A DNA stretch of 32,217 nucleotides from contig CAMVAA010000011.1 of NCBI GenBank assembly GCA_947165345.1, forward strand, positions 1 through 32,217, read 5' to 3'. The notes beneath the pieces are model-generated. The model did not search any database and was not told where the DNA came from. It worked only from the letters and a program-made list of their open reading frames with translations. The translations under genes were made by a program, and so were the position numbers. Shown here piece by piece: positions 8,852 to 18,001 of this stretch (positions within the stretch are counted from its first letter, which is position 1; each line of letters starts with the position of its first letter). The DNA is from an uncultured Bacteroidales bacterium (GTDB lineage: Bacteria > Bacteroidota > Bacteroidia > Bacteroidales > P3).

Positions 8852-9673
8852 TTATTTGTGGTACTTCACGAGGATATCCATGAAGCTGATGCTGCCGTCT
8901 TCCATCTGGTCGACGAGGCTCTCGATCTTGGTGAGGATGTAGTTGTAGAAAATCTGAAGGATGATAGCGGTGATCAGACCGAAGATGGTCGTCAACAGAG
9001 CAACCTTCATACCACCAGCCACAACAGTCGGGCTGATATCACCGGCGGTCTCGATGTCATCGAAGGCCTGAACCATTCCGACCACAGTGCCGAGGAAACC
9101 GAACGAAGGAGCCAGTGCGATGAACAGGGCAATCCAGGTAAGGTTGTTCTCGAGGCGGGCCATCTGCACACCACCATAGCTGGTGACGGCCTTCTCAACA
9201 TTGTCCAGACCCTGATCAATACGGTCAAGACCCTGCACGAATATGCTGGCCACGGGGCCACGGGTGTTGGCGCAAAGCTCGCGGGCACCTTTCCAGTCAC
9301 CCTTCTTGGCATTCTCTTCGATGCCGTCGAGCAGGTTCTTCACGTTGGTAGTGGCCATGTTGAGGTAAAGAATACGCTCGATGATGAGAGCCATACCGAA
9401 AATAAGGCAGAGGAGCACAGGGGTCATCCAGCCGGCACCACCCTGTATGTACTTCTCTTTCAGCATCTGATGGAACGACTTGGTGTCATCGTTCTCGGCG
9501 ACGGTCTCCTCAACGGGAGCCTCTTCTGCCTCGGCGACAGTGGCGGCGGCCTCGTCGGTGGCGGTTACCTGTTCGGTGGCTTCAGCAGCGGCGACATCCT
9601 GTGCCTTCACGTCGTTGAAGTTGGCAAATGTCAACAGTCCTACTATTGACATCAAAGCGATTACTTTTTTCAT
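8852..9673 (-). CDS. MotA/TolQ/ExbB proton channel family protein
   Basis: GGAGWMTPVLLCLIFGMALIIERILYLN...LEGWIALF-type core (ALAPSFGFLGTVVGMVQAFDDIETAGDISPTVVAGGMKVALLTTIFGLITAI); N-terminal signal plus acidic Ala/Glu/Val-rich linker. Confidence 0.92.
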   Translation of the reverse strand: MKKVIALMSIVGLLTFANFNDVKAQDVAAAEATEQVTATDEAAATVAEAEEAPVEETVAENDDTKSFHQMLKEKYIQGGAGWMTPVLLCLIFGMALIIERILYLNMATTNVKNLLDGIEENAKKGDWKGARELCANTRGPVASIFVQGLDRIDQGLDNVEKAVTSYGGVQMARLENNLTWIALFIALAPSFGFLGTVVGMVQAFDDIETAGDISPTVVAGGMKVALLTTIFGLITAIILQIFYNYILTKIESLVDQMEDGSISFMDILVKYHK

Positions 9674-9736
9674 GATGTTTTTAGTGTGTTGATTATTAAT
9701 TTATTGTTTATATCTCTCGTTATTCTTAATATTTTG

Positions 9737-9744
9737 CAAATATA
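9737..9744 (-). promoter_or_regulatory. Bacteroidetes-type -7 element TATATTTG upstream of the ExbB operon
   Basis: CAAATATA on + = TATATTTG on -, with TTTG (9762-9765) 17 nt further upstream. Confidence 0.6.
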
Positions 9745-9773
9745 CACATTTTTTCATAAACCAAAGAAAAATA

Positions 9774-10757
9774 TCATTTTTTTCTTCCGTCAAGGGCCGT
9801 CACAAGTTCCCGCAACGGTTTTTTCAGATTTTCTTCGGCGTCTATCATGTCCAGGCTGCGCTTCGCCGCCACAAACTCGGCGTCGACATTCTTTTCCACT
9901 TCGGCCTTAAGCCCAATGCTGTCATATATCTCCATCACTCTGCGCACCTTCTCCTCCTCGTCCATATTGTCCTTCGAGGAGAAATATCCTGTCAGGGCTG
10001 ACCGCTTTGTGTCGTCACACATAGTCAAGGCTGTCAGAAGAAGGAAACTTATCTTGTTGTCGCGTATGTCCTGACCTGTCTTTTTACCGAATACGGCCGT
10101 GTCGCCATAGCCGTCAAGCAGGTCGTCCTGCATCTGGAACGCCAGTCCAAGGTGGATGCCGAAGTCATAAAGACGGCTTATGTCTTCTACCGGTGCATCG
10201 GCATAAAGAGCGCCAATCTTCAGCGCTCCAGCTAGCAGCACGGCGGTCTTCTGGCGTATCATATCCAGATAGTCTGCCAAGCTCACGTCCGCAAGGCCTC
10301 GCCGTTCGAAATTCATGTCTTTCTGCTGCCCTTCGCACACTTCTATGGCTGTCTCCACAAAACACTGCAGTATTTCTCTCAGCTGCGTTGTCGGCTGTCG
10401 CAGGAAATAACGCCAGGCAATGGCGAACATCGTGTCTCCGCTCAGCACCGCCGTGTTCTCGTCCCACTTGGTGTATACCGTGGGTTTTCCGCGGCGCAAC
10501 GGCGAGCGGTCCATGAGGTCGTCGTGTAAAAGGGTGAAGTTGTGGAACGTCTCGATGCCGAGGGCTGCATCCTTCACTGTCTCGATGTCGCCGCCGAAGA
10601 GCGAATTGGCAGCTAGTAGTAGGGTAGGGCGGATCCGTTTCCCACCAAGACGCAGAGTGTAGTCTATCGGCTCGTAGAGTTCATGCGGTTCGCTCACGAA
10701 GTTTTCCCGGTCGAAAATCCCGTTAACCGTCTCTATGTATTCTGCAAGATTTGTCAT
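9774..10757 (-). CDS. Polyprenyl (trans-isoprenyl) diphosphate synthase
   Basis: GGKRIRPTLLL, LLHDDLMDRSPLRRGKPT (first DDxxD), FQMQDDLLDGYGD (second Asp-rich motif). Confidence 0.94.
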   Translation of the reverse strand: MTNLAEYIETVNGIFDRENFVSEPHELYEPIDYTLRLGGKRIRPTLLLAANSLFGGDIETVKDAALGIETFHNFTLLHDDLMDRSPLRRGKPTVYTKWDENTAVLSGDTMFAIAWRYFLRQPTTQLREILQCFVETAIEVCEGQQKDMNFERRGLADVSLADYLDMIRQKTAVLLAGALKIGALYADAPVEDISRLYDFGIHLGLAFQMQDDLLDGYGDTAVFGKKTGQDIRDNKISFLLLTALTMCDDTKRSALTGYFSSKDNMDEEEKVRRVMEIYDSIGLKAEVEKNVDAEFVAAKRSLDMIDAEENLKKPLRELVTALDGRKK

Positions 10758-10788
10758 GTCAAACTCCTTTTCTTATTTATATAGTCGG

Positions 10789-11898
10789 TCAGTATGTCAC
10801 CGAATGTTGCGTACACCACTGTCTCGCGTTCTGGTGGCCGAGGCGGGCGGCACGGCGATAGTTGGCTTTCTCTTTAGCCTGTTGTCCCTGGCGTCCATAG
10901 AGTTCGGCTATGGCGCAGTATGTCTCTGCGTCGCTGCCGTCTATGCCCACCGCCTTTTGATAATAATGTATAGCTTTCGGGTACAGCCGTTGCTCGGCAT
11001 ATGTACGGCCTATAAGACGGTAAGCCTCCGATAGGCCTGGGGCGATACGTATTGCATGGCGGTACTGCTCCACGGCATTGTCAAACTCGCCACGCTCGAA
11101 GTATATGTCACCCATACGGTTGTATGCGTTCACATAGCCACTGTCGATCGACACGACATTCTGCAAACATTCTATAGCACCTGCCGTCTCGCCTTTGAGT
11201 TTGTATGCCCACCCAAGGGCATAGAGCAGCTTCACCGACTTGCGGTGTTTTTTGAGACCTTTCCGAAGGGTACTAATGGCTAAATCATGGTTGTTTCGAT
11301 AGCAGTAGAGGCTGCCAAGATCGAAACAGGCGTCGGTATTGTCCGGTTCAAGCTTGAGGGCTTCGCGGAAGGCCTTTATAGCCTCGTTGTCGTCTCCACG
11401 TCGGTATCGTACTATACCGTCTATGTTGTGCGGACGGGCTGCCCCAGGGTCTGCTGCGAGGGCTTTGCGTACCCAGATGGCTGCATTGGTGTAGTTACCC
11501 TGCTCGCAGTAGACCAATGCCAGTGTGCCCATGGCTGAGGCCTGTAGCCCGTTTTCTGTATCCAAAGCCAGTTCAAGGGCTTTCTCGGCGGCACTCCGGG
11601 CATCGTCCCATCTGCGCCGTTCTGTAAGGCAAGCGGCAAGGTGCGCCATGGCCTCGGCACCTGAGTCGGCAGCGGCAAGCCATCGTATGGCCTCGTCATA
11701 GCGTTCCTCTCCCTCGAGGAGCACTCCGAGGCGCAATCGGGCCTCGGCGCTCGTGTCCGACGCCTGGCGATAGTAGCCTTCGGCCAACTCCGAGAGCCCC
11801 TTTGTCTCGGCCGCCACACCTTTGGCAACAAGCCCCTGGGCTTTCGCAGTCAAGGTCGCCATCACTACAAGGACAAGGATTGCTCCGCGTTTGAACAT
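10789..11898 (-). CDS. Exported TPR-repeat protein
   Basis: Start taken as MFKRGAILVLVVMATLTAKAQG at 11898 (ORF open to 12048); multiple TPR units, e.g. AIKAFREALKLEPDNTDACFDLGSLY, AVEQYRHAIRIAPGLSEAYRLIGRTY. Confidence 0.88.
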   Translation of the reverse strand: MFKRGAILVLVVMATLTAKAQGLVAKGVAAETKGLSELAEGYYRQASDTSAEARLRLGVLLEGEERYDEAIRWLAAADSGAEAMAHLAACLTERRRWDDARSAAEKALELALDTENGLQASAMGTLALVYCEQGNYTNAAIWVRKALAADPGAARPHNIDGIVRYRRGDDNEAIKAFREALKLEPDNTDACFDLGSLYCYRNNHDLAISTLRKGLKKHRKSVKLLYALGWAYKLKGETAGAIECLQNVVSIDSGYVNAYNRMGDIYFERGEFDNAVEQYRHAIRIAPGLSEAYRLIGRTYAEQRLYPKAIHYYQKAVGIDGSDAETYCAIAELYGRQGQQAKEKANYRRAARLGHQNARQWCTQHSVTY

Positions 11899-11910
11899 GT
11901 CTCTCAAAAC

Positions 11911-11944
11911 GACGGTCCCACACTGTTTATTGTGCGGGACCGTC
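11911..11944 (-). terminator. Hairpin between hppA and the TPR gene, probable terminator or attenuator
   Basis: GACGGTCCCACAC (11911-11923) / GTGCGGGACCGTC (11932-11944), 13-bp stem with one non-Watson-Crick position, 8-nt loop; short T tract (GTTTTG) on the minus strand. Confidence 0.7.
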
Positions 11945-11972
11945 ATTATTTTTACCGTTCGTGCCAATGTTT

Positions 11973-14393
11973 CTATTTGATACGCATCTTGTAGAACGAG
12001 CGGTACACGAAGATGAGGGCTATCACAAGGAACACCACTCCAACCCACGGGGCAGCCTTCTGGAAGCTTGCGCTGATGGCTATCTCCATGGCCAGCACTC
12101 CGAAGAGTGTCGTAAACTTGATAATGGGGTTCAGGGCCACCGATGACGTGTCTTTGAATGGGTCTCCGACCGTGTCACCAACCACCGAAGCGTCATGCAG
12201 CGGGGTTCCCTTGGCCTGCATATCCACCTCTACCACCTTCTTAGCATTGTCCCATGCACCGCCGGCGTTGGCCATAAAGACGGCCTGGAAGAGTCCGAAG
12301 ACGGCAATTGAAATCAGGTAGCTGATGAACAGGCAGACGGCGTTCTGGCCTCCAATACTCTCGGGGCTTGACAGGCAGGCGAAGGCAAGCGCAAAGCAGA
12401 AAATGGCGATGAAGATATTAATCATGCCCTTCTGTGCGTAGTTGGTGCAGATTTTCACCACTTCCTGACTCTTCTCAATGTCAGCCTTCTTGGGTGCATT
12501 GGGGTCGAGCTTGATATTGTCCTTGATATACTCCACAGCGCGGTTGGCACCAGTGGTGACAGCCTGCATCGAAGCTCCGGTGAACCAGTAGATAACACAT
12601 CCACCGAGTATGAAGCCCAGTATCGAGTAGGGGTTAAGCAGGTTGAGGATGCTCTCGGGCTCTATGCCGAGGGTCTTCTGTATCATAAGGATAAGCGAGA
12701 ATATCATCGTCGTGGCCCCCACTACGGCCGTACCGATAAGCACCGGCTTGGCAGTAGCCTTGAAAGTGTTGCCGGCGCCGTCGTTGGCCTCCAGATAGTA
12801 CTTAGCCTTCTCGAAGTCGGGCTTGAAGCCGAACTCGCTTTCGACCTCCTTGGTAGTCTTCTCCACGTCGTCCTCGATGAGCGAAAGCTCATAGACACTC
12901 TGCGCGTTGTCAGTCACGGGACCATAACTGTCGACAGCGATGGTCACAGGTCCCATACCCAGCATTCCGAAGGCCACCAGGCCGAAGGCGAAGATGCTAT
13001 AGTAGGCACCGAAGACGGGCTCTATATTGAAGGCCGTGGAGGCGAAGTAGGCGATAACCATCAGGACGAAGAAGACAACGCCCGTCCAGAAGCCGCCCAT
13101 ATTTCCGGCCACCAATCCACTGAGGATATTCAAACTGGCACCGCCTTGCTCCGAGGCCTTGACGACTTCCTTGACATGTTTCGACGTGGGCGAGGTGAAG
13201 AGCTTTGTGAACTCGGGAATCAGCGCTGCTCCAAGGGTGCCACACGAAATGATGATACTCAGTGCAAGCCATAGGTTGTGCATGTCGTGTCCGGCCACCT
13301 CGGTCACATTTCCGAGGATGAACCACGATGCGCAGAAGGTCCCAATGATGCTCAGAATGGAGGTAATCCACACAAGCGAAGTCAGCGGCTGCTCAAAGTT
13401 GATGTCGTCGGCTTTGCTGTAGCGGGCCTTGGCAATGGCACCGTTGACATAGTACGCCAGCACCGAAGCCAGGATACCAAGTATACGCATGACGAAAATC
13501 CACACCAGCAGTTTGACCTGCATCGAGGGGTCGGGGACGGCAAGAAGGATGAAGCTCACAAGTGCCACACCGGTGACGCCGTAGGTCTCGAAGCCGTCGG
13601 CCGTGGGTCCAATGCTGTCGCCAGCGTTGTCACCCGTGCAGTCAGCAATGACACCGGGGTTGCGGGGATCGTCCTCGCCAATCTTGAAGACCACCTTCAT
13701 CAGGTCGCTTCCGATATCGGCAATCTTGGTGAAGATACCGCCGGCGATACGCAAGGCCGAAGCTCCGAGGCTCTCACCGATGGCGAAGCCGATAAAGCAG
13801 CTTCCAGCCAGATTCTCAGGCATGAAGAGCAGGATGATAAGCATCAGCACCAGCTCGACACAAATCAGCACGATACCAATCGACATGCCGGCGCGGAGCG
13901 GTATGTTCAGCAGGTCGAGCGGACGGCGGCGCAACGAGGCAAAAGCCATGCGGGCATTGGCGTAAGTGTTCATACGCACACCGAACCAGGCCACTCCATA
14001 GCTGCCCAGTATTCCGACCACGGTCCATCCGAGAATCAGCGCCACAGCACCGCCACTCATGTGGCTCAACACTCCGAAATACAGCGCTATGGCAGCGCCG
14101 ATGAAAACGAAGAGCAGCAACAGAAACTTGCCCTGCTGCTTGAGGTAGGTGGAACAGGTTTTGAATATGACATTGCCTATTTCAAGCATCGATTTGTGGG
14201 CTTTCAACCGGCGCACCTTGTTGAACTGCCAGAAGCCGAACAACAGGCCGAGCACCACGACGGCAAATCCCCAGTAGAGAATCGACGCATCTTCCGAAGC
14301 GGCAAATCCTCTCGGCATTTCGAGGTCTGCTTCGCTGGCAAAAGCCAAAAATGGCGTTGCCAACGCAAGAAGGGTAGTTGCTAATTTCTTCAT
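11973..14393 (-). CDS. hppA: Membrane-bound ion-translocating pyrophosphatase
   Basis: DDPRNPGVIADCTGDNAGDSIGPTADGFETYGVTG, GGIFTKIADIGSDLMKVV, DAVVGDTVGDPFKDT-like C-terminal motif; 806 aa, many TMs. Confidence 0.96.
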   Translation of the reverse strand: MKKLATTLLALATPFLAFASEADLEMPRGFAASEDASILYWGFAVVVLGLLFGFWQFNKVRRLKAHKSMLEIGNVIFKTCSTYLKQQGKFLLLLFVFIGAAIALYFGVLSHMSGGAVALILGWTVVGILGSYGVAWFGVRMNTYANARMAFASLRRRPLDLLNIPLRAGMSIGIVLICVELVLMLIILLFMPENLAGSCFIGFAIGESLGASALRIAGGIFTKIADIGSDLMKVVFKIGEDDPRNPGVIADCTGDNAGDSIGPTADGFETYGVTGVALVSFILLAVPDPSMQVKLLVWIFVMRILGILASVLAYYVNGAIAKARYSKADDINFEQPLTSLVWITSILSIIGTFCASWFILGNVTEVAGHDMHNLWLALSIIISCGTLGAALIPEFTKLFTSPTSKHVKEVVKASEQGGASLNILSGLVAGNMGGFWTGVVFFVLMVIAYFASTAFNIEPVFGAYYSIFAFGLVAFGMLGMGPVTIAVDSYGPVTDNAQSVYELSLIEDDVEKTTKEVESEFGFKPDFEKAKYYLEANDGAGNTFKATAKPVLIGTAVVGATTMIFSLILMIQKTLGIEPESILNLLNPYSILGFILGGCVIYWFTGASMQAVTTGANRAVEYIKDNIKLDPNAPKKADIEKSQEVVKICTNYAQKGMINIFIAIFCFALAFACLSSPESIGGQNAVCLFISYLISIAVFGLFQAVFMANAGGAWDNAKKVVEVDMQAKGTPLHDASVVGDTVGDPFKDTSSVALNPIIKFTTLFGVLAMEIAISASFQKAAPWVGVVFLVIALIFVYRSFYKMRIK

Positions 14394-14435
14394 ACTATGT
14401 GTTTTTGTTTATTTAGGCTACTCAAAAATGGCATA

Positions 14436-14443
14436 CAAATGTA
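14436..14443 (-). promoter_or_regulatory. Bacteroidetes-type -7 element TACATTTG upstream of hppA
   Basis: CAAATGTA on + = TACATTTG on -, 42 nt upstream of the hppA ATG. Confidence 0.55.
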
Positions 14444-14807
14444 ACGCTTTTTTTTATTTCGGCAAAAAAAAGTCCATCTTTAACCGTTTTATCCCCCCGG
14501 CCGGCACGCCTGTCCGTTTTTTTTCATCTTTTCTGCCGAGCCCCTCTGTGCCCGGGGGTGGTCTTGTCGGTGGTGTCGCTGTGTCTCTTGGTTTCCGGCC
14601 GTTCGTCGATGCACCCGGTCGGGTGTGCCCGGCTCCTCTCTACCCCCTCTCTACCCCTTCTCTACCCCCAACCACCGTTCCGGAGGGCCAAAATCCGACA
14701 TCCTCCCCGTCCACGTTCCATCTCGGCCTCACACCCGCTTTTTCACTGTTTTACATTATTTTTATCGCATTGCAAAATAAAACATCACAAGGCGCGTTTC
14801 ATATCTT

Positions 14808-15788
14808 GTGACAAAACTTGCAAAAAAAATAGCACTACTGGTTCTGCTCTCCGTCGCCTCCACGGCGTCGGCACAGGACAAAGCCTTGATGCAGCAGCAT
14901 CAGGAGCGACTCTCCGCTCTACTCGCCAAGGTGGCGACCGCTCCGACCGACAACGAGCGCTACCTGGCCTCCGAAGAGGCTGTCCAGGTGCTGGCCCAGG
15001 CTCTCGAAGAAGAAGAGTCCGAGCGCTGGTCCTGGCAGCTGCCTCGGGTGGCATCGGTCCTCACGTCGCCCGACAAGCAGTTCCGCATTTTCTCATGGGC
15101 CGTCGTGCGCGACAACGGCGAGTACGAGTGTTTCGGCGCCGTGCAGTTCTACAACGACCGCGAGGAACAGTATGAATACCAACTCCTTAACGACAAAAGC
15201 GAGGAAATTATGAACCGCGAAGAGTCGGTCCTCTCCGCCGGCCAGTGGTTCGGCGCCGTCTACCAGGAGCTGATACAGACCTCCCACGCCGGCCGCACCT
15301 ACTACACGCTGCTCGGCTGGAACGGCGTCGACGCCCTCACGGACCGCAAGGTCATCGAGCCGGTGACCATGCGCGGCGGACAGCCGCAGTTCGGCGCACC
15401 GCTCTTCCGCCGCGAACGCAACCTCCGACGCGTGGTCCTCGAATACACCAACGACGCCATGGTCAACCTCGGCTACGGCGAGCAGTTCGTCGAAGAGGTC
15501 TCCCACGACCGCGTCAAGGTGAAAGGCACCAACCGCTACCGCACCGTCGAAAAACGCAAAACACACAAAGAGAAGATGATAATCTTCGACGAGGTCGAGC
15601 CTCAAGTCCCTGGCATGGAAGGCCTCTTCCAATACTATGTGCCGTCGGGCGTCGAACTGGCCTACGCCTTCATCGACGGCAAGTGGGAACTCCGCAGCGG
15701 CGCTCAGGGCCGTCTGGACGACAAACGCCTCAACAAGCCATTCGAACCGCTGCCCAAGAGCGACCCCGCCTACAACTTCATCAAGTGA
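14808..15788 (+). CDS. Exported hypothetical protein, GTG start
   Basis: 326 aa, signal peptide MTKLAKKIALLVLLSVASTASAQ; followed without gap by dxs. Confidence 0.8.
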   Translation: MTKLAKKIALLVLLSVASTASAQDKALMQQHQERLSALLAKVATAPTDNERYLASEEAVQVLAQALEEEESERWSWQLPRVASVLTSPDKQFRIFSWAVVRDNGEYECFGAVQFYNDREEQYEYQLLNDKSEEIMNREESVLSAGQWFGAVYQELIQTSHAGRTYYTLLGWNGVDALTDRKVIEPVTMRGGQPQFGAPLFRRERNLRRVVLEYTNDAMVNLGYGEQFVEEVSHDRVKVKGTNRYRTVEKRKTHKEKMIIFDEVEPQVPGMEGLFQYYVPSGVELAYAFIDGKWELRSGAQGRLDDKRLNKPFEPLPKSDPAYNFIK

Positions 15789-15793
15789 AAGAG

Positions 15794-17680
15794 ATGCTAC
15801 TGAGTGACATACATACCCCCGACGACCTGCGTCGCCAACCCCTCGATCAGCTGCAACCCATTGCCGGTCAGCTGCGCGACTACATCATAGACACCCTCGC
15901 CACACACCCCGGCCACCTCGCCTCAAGCCTCGGCACCGTGGAGCTCACCGTGGCGCTGCACTACGTCTTCAACACCCCCGACGATAAAGTCGTCTGGGAC
16001 GTGGGCCATCAAGCCTACGCACACAAGATTCTGACGGGTAGGGGAGAGCGCTTCTCCACCATCCGCACCTACGGCGGCCTCAGCGGCTTCCCTCGGCGCG
16101 ACGAAAGCGTCTACGACGCCTTCGGCACCGGCCACAGCTCCACATCCATCTCGGCCGCACTGGGCATGGCCACCGCCTCCAAGCTGCAGGGCAACACCTC
16201 CCGAAACCACATCGCCGTCATCGGCGACGGTGCACTCACGGGCGGCGAAGCCTTCGAGGCCCTCAACAACGTGGGTTGCTCGCGCGCTAATATCCTTATT
16301 ATTCTCAACGACAACGGCATCTCCATCGACGAGGCCGTGGGCGGCCTCGACAGCTACCTCACGCGCATCACCTCGTCGCGGAAATACAACCGACTGAAAG
16401 AGCAGGTCTGGCAACGGCTCGACGGCACCGACGGCCGCAAGCGTCACAGCCATTCCATCGGATTCTTCCAGCGGCTCACCTCCATGGCCAAAACCATGGC
16501 CCTCGGCAGCAGCAACCTGTTCGAGAGCCTGGGCATCAGGTACTTCGGCCCCATCGACGGACACAACATCGACCAACTGGTCGACATGCTGCGCCGCATG
16601 AAGGAACTGGACGGCCCCAAGCTGCTCCACGTCGTCACCGTCAAAGGCAAAGGCCTGCGTCAGGCCGAGGAAAACCCCGTGGCCTACCACGCCCCCGGAC
16701 GCTACGACATCCGCACCGGCGACCAAATCAAATCCTCCTGCGACGGCGGAGCGCTTAAATATCAGGACGTTTTCGGCCACACCATCACCGAGCTGGCACG
16801 CGCCAACAAAGCCATCGTGGGCATCACGCCCGCCATGCTCACCGGCTGCTCCCTGTCTATAATGAAAGAAGCCATGCCCGAGCGGGTCTTCGATGTGGGC
16901 ATCGCCGAACAGCACGCCGTCACCTTCGCCGCCGGGCTCGCCGCACAGGGCATGGTGCCGTTCTGCAACATCTACTCGTCGTTCGCTCAGCGGGCCTACG
17001 ACCAAATCATCCACGACGTGGCGCTGCAGCGTCTGCCCGTGGTGCTCTGCCTGGACCGCGCCGGCCTCGTCGGCGAGGACGGCGCCACACACCACGGCGT
17101 CTTCGACCTGGCCGCACTGCGCCCCATCCCAGACCTCATCGTGAGCGCCCCCATGGACGACCACGAGCTCCGCAACCTCATGTACACAGCCCAGCTGCCC
17201 GGCCACGGACCCTTCGTAATACGCTATCCGCGAGGCAAAAGCGTCTTCAGCGACTGGCAGTCGGCCATGCACGCCGTCACGATAGGGGAGGGGCGCCAAC
17301 TGCGCGAAGGCAGCGACGTGGCTATCCTGAGCCTCGGCCACCCGGGCAACGACGCCCTTCTGGCCGCCGACGAGCTTCAGCGTCAGGGCGTTTCAGCTGC
17401 CGTCTACGACCTGCGTTTCCTCAAACCACTGGACACCGCCATGTTGGACCGCGTGGCCGCCGCCGGATTCCGGCGCATCGTGACCGTCGAAGACGGCGTC
17501 CGCGCCGGTGGCTTCGGCGAAGCCGTCGTCGAACATTTCGCTCAGCACCATCCGCAGGCCGCCGCTCGCACGGTCATTCTCGCCGTGCCTGACCGGTTCA
17601 TCGCTCACGGCACCGTCCCTCAGCTAAAACGCGAATGCCGCATCAACGTCGACGCCATCCTCGAAGCCGCACTCCAATAA
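15794..17680 (+). CDS. dxs: 1-deoxy-D-xylulose-5-phosphate synthase
   Basis: From MLLSDIHTPDDLRRQPLDQLQPIAGQLRDYII; VWDVGHQAYAHKILTGR, GDGALTGGEAFEALNN, VVTVKGKGLRQAE, DVGIAEQHAVTFAAGLA. ORF track start (15245) is too long; a GTG at 15785 overlapping the previous stop is an alternative start. Confidence 0.96.
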   Translation: MLLSDIHTPDDLRRQPLDQLQPIAGQLRDYIIDTLATHPGHLASSLGTVELTVALHYVFNTPDDKVVWDVGHQAYAHKILTGRGERFSTIRTYGGLSGFPRRDESVYDAFGTGHSSTSISAALGMATASKLQGNTSRNHIAVIGDGALTGGEAFEALNNVGCSRANILIILNDNGISIDEAVGGLDSYLTRITSSRKYNRLKEQVWQRLDGTDGRKRHSHSIGFFQRLTSMAKTMALGSSNLFESLGIRYFGPIDGHNIDQLVDMLRRMKELDGPKLLHVVTVKGKGLRQAEENPVAYHAPGRYDIRTGDQIKSSCDGGALKYQDVFGHTITELARANKAIVGITPAMLTGCSLSIMKEAMPERVFDVGIAEQHAVTFAAGLAAQGMVPFCNIYSSFAQRAYDQIIHDVALQRLPVVLCLDRAGLVGEDGATHHGVFDLAALRPIPDLIVSAPMDDHELRNLMYTAQLPGHGPFVIRYPRGKSVFSDWQSAMHAVTIGEGRQLREGSDVAILSLGHPGNDALLAADELQRQGVSAAVYDLRFLKPLDTAMLDRVAAAGFRRIVTVEDGVRAGGFGEAVVEHFAQHHPQAAARTVILAVPDRFIAHGTVPQLKRECRINVDAILEAALQ

Positions 17681-17682
17681 AA

Positions 17683-17853
17683 AGCAATCATCTTATTGTC
17701 AAAACCCAAACCATGTAGGGGTTTCATCTTAATAGCAATCCATCTGATTGTCAAAGCCCAAACCCCGAAGGGGTTTCATTTTAATAGCAATCCATCTGAT
17801 TGTCAAACCCCAAACCCTGTAGGGGTTTCATCTTAATAGCAATCATCTGATTC
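17683..17853. repeat. 52-bp tandem repeat, three full units plus a partial fourth
   Basis: Units begin AGCAATC at 17683, 17734, 17786, 17838 (periods 51, 52, 52). Consensus AGCAATCCATCTGATTGTCAAAnCCCAAACCCygwAGGGGTTTCATCTTAAT. Confidence 0.95.
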
Positions 17854-17951
17854 GCTTAATCACACCGACCCTTTCCCCACGACCCCAATCCACCCAATAT
17901 CGGGGTTATGTTAAATAGAAATATTTCACACACCCTCATTCTCCCTCCCCG

Positions 17952-17992
17952 AAAAAAAATCCGCAGGGCTCGCTCCTTCAAAACCCTGCGGA
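17952..17992 (-). terminator. Intrinsic terminator downstream of the thioesterase gene
   Basis: TCCGCAGGG (17960-17968) / CCCTGCGGA (17984-17992), 9-bp perfect stem, followed on the minus strand by TTTTTTTT. Confidence 0.85.
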
Positions 17993-18001
17993 AAAATAAC
18001 T

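Noticed and set aside
8444-9649. 401-aa + ORF antisense to the ExbB region
   Set aside because: Shadow ORF of the ExbB and small membrane protein genes; His/Gly/Asp-rich translation without motifs.
15245-15793. Long N-terminal extension of dxs
   Set aside because: It overlaps the 14808 gene out of frame; Dxs homology starts at about 15794.
15923-17341. 472-aa minus ORF antisense to dxs
   Set aside because: Shadow ORF produced by the absence of stops in C-ending codon usage; Val/Gly/Ala-rich with no domain signal.
17683-17853. Possible CRISPR array (regularly spaced repeats)
   Set aside because: The whole 52-bp unit repeats, including what would be the spacer; there are no unique spacers and no cas genes in the window.
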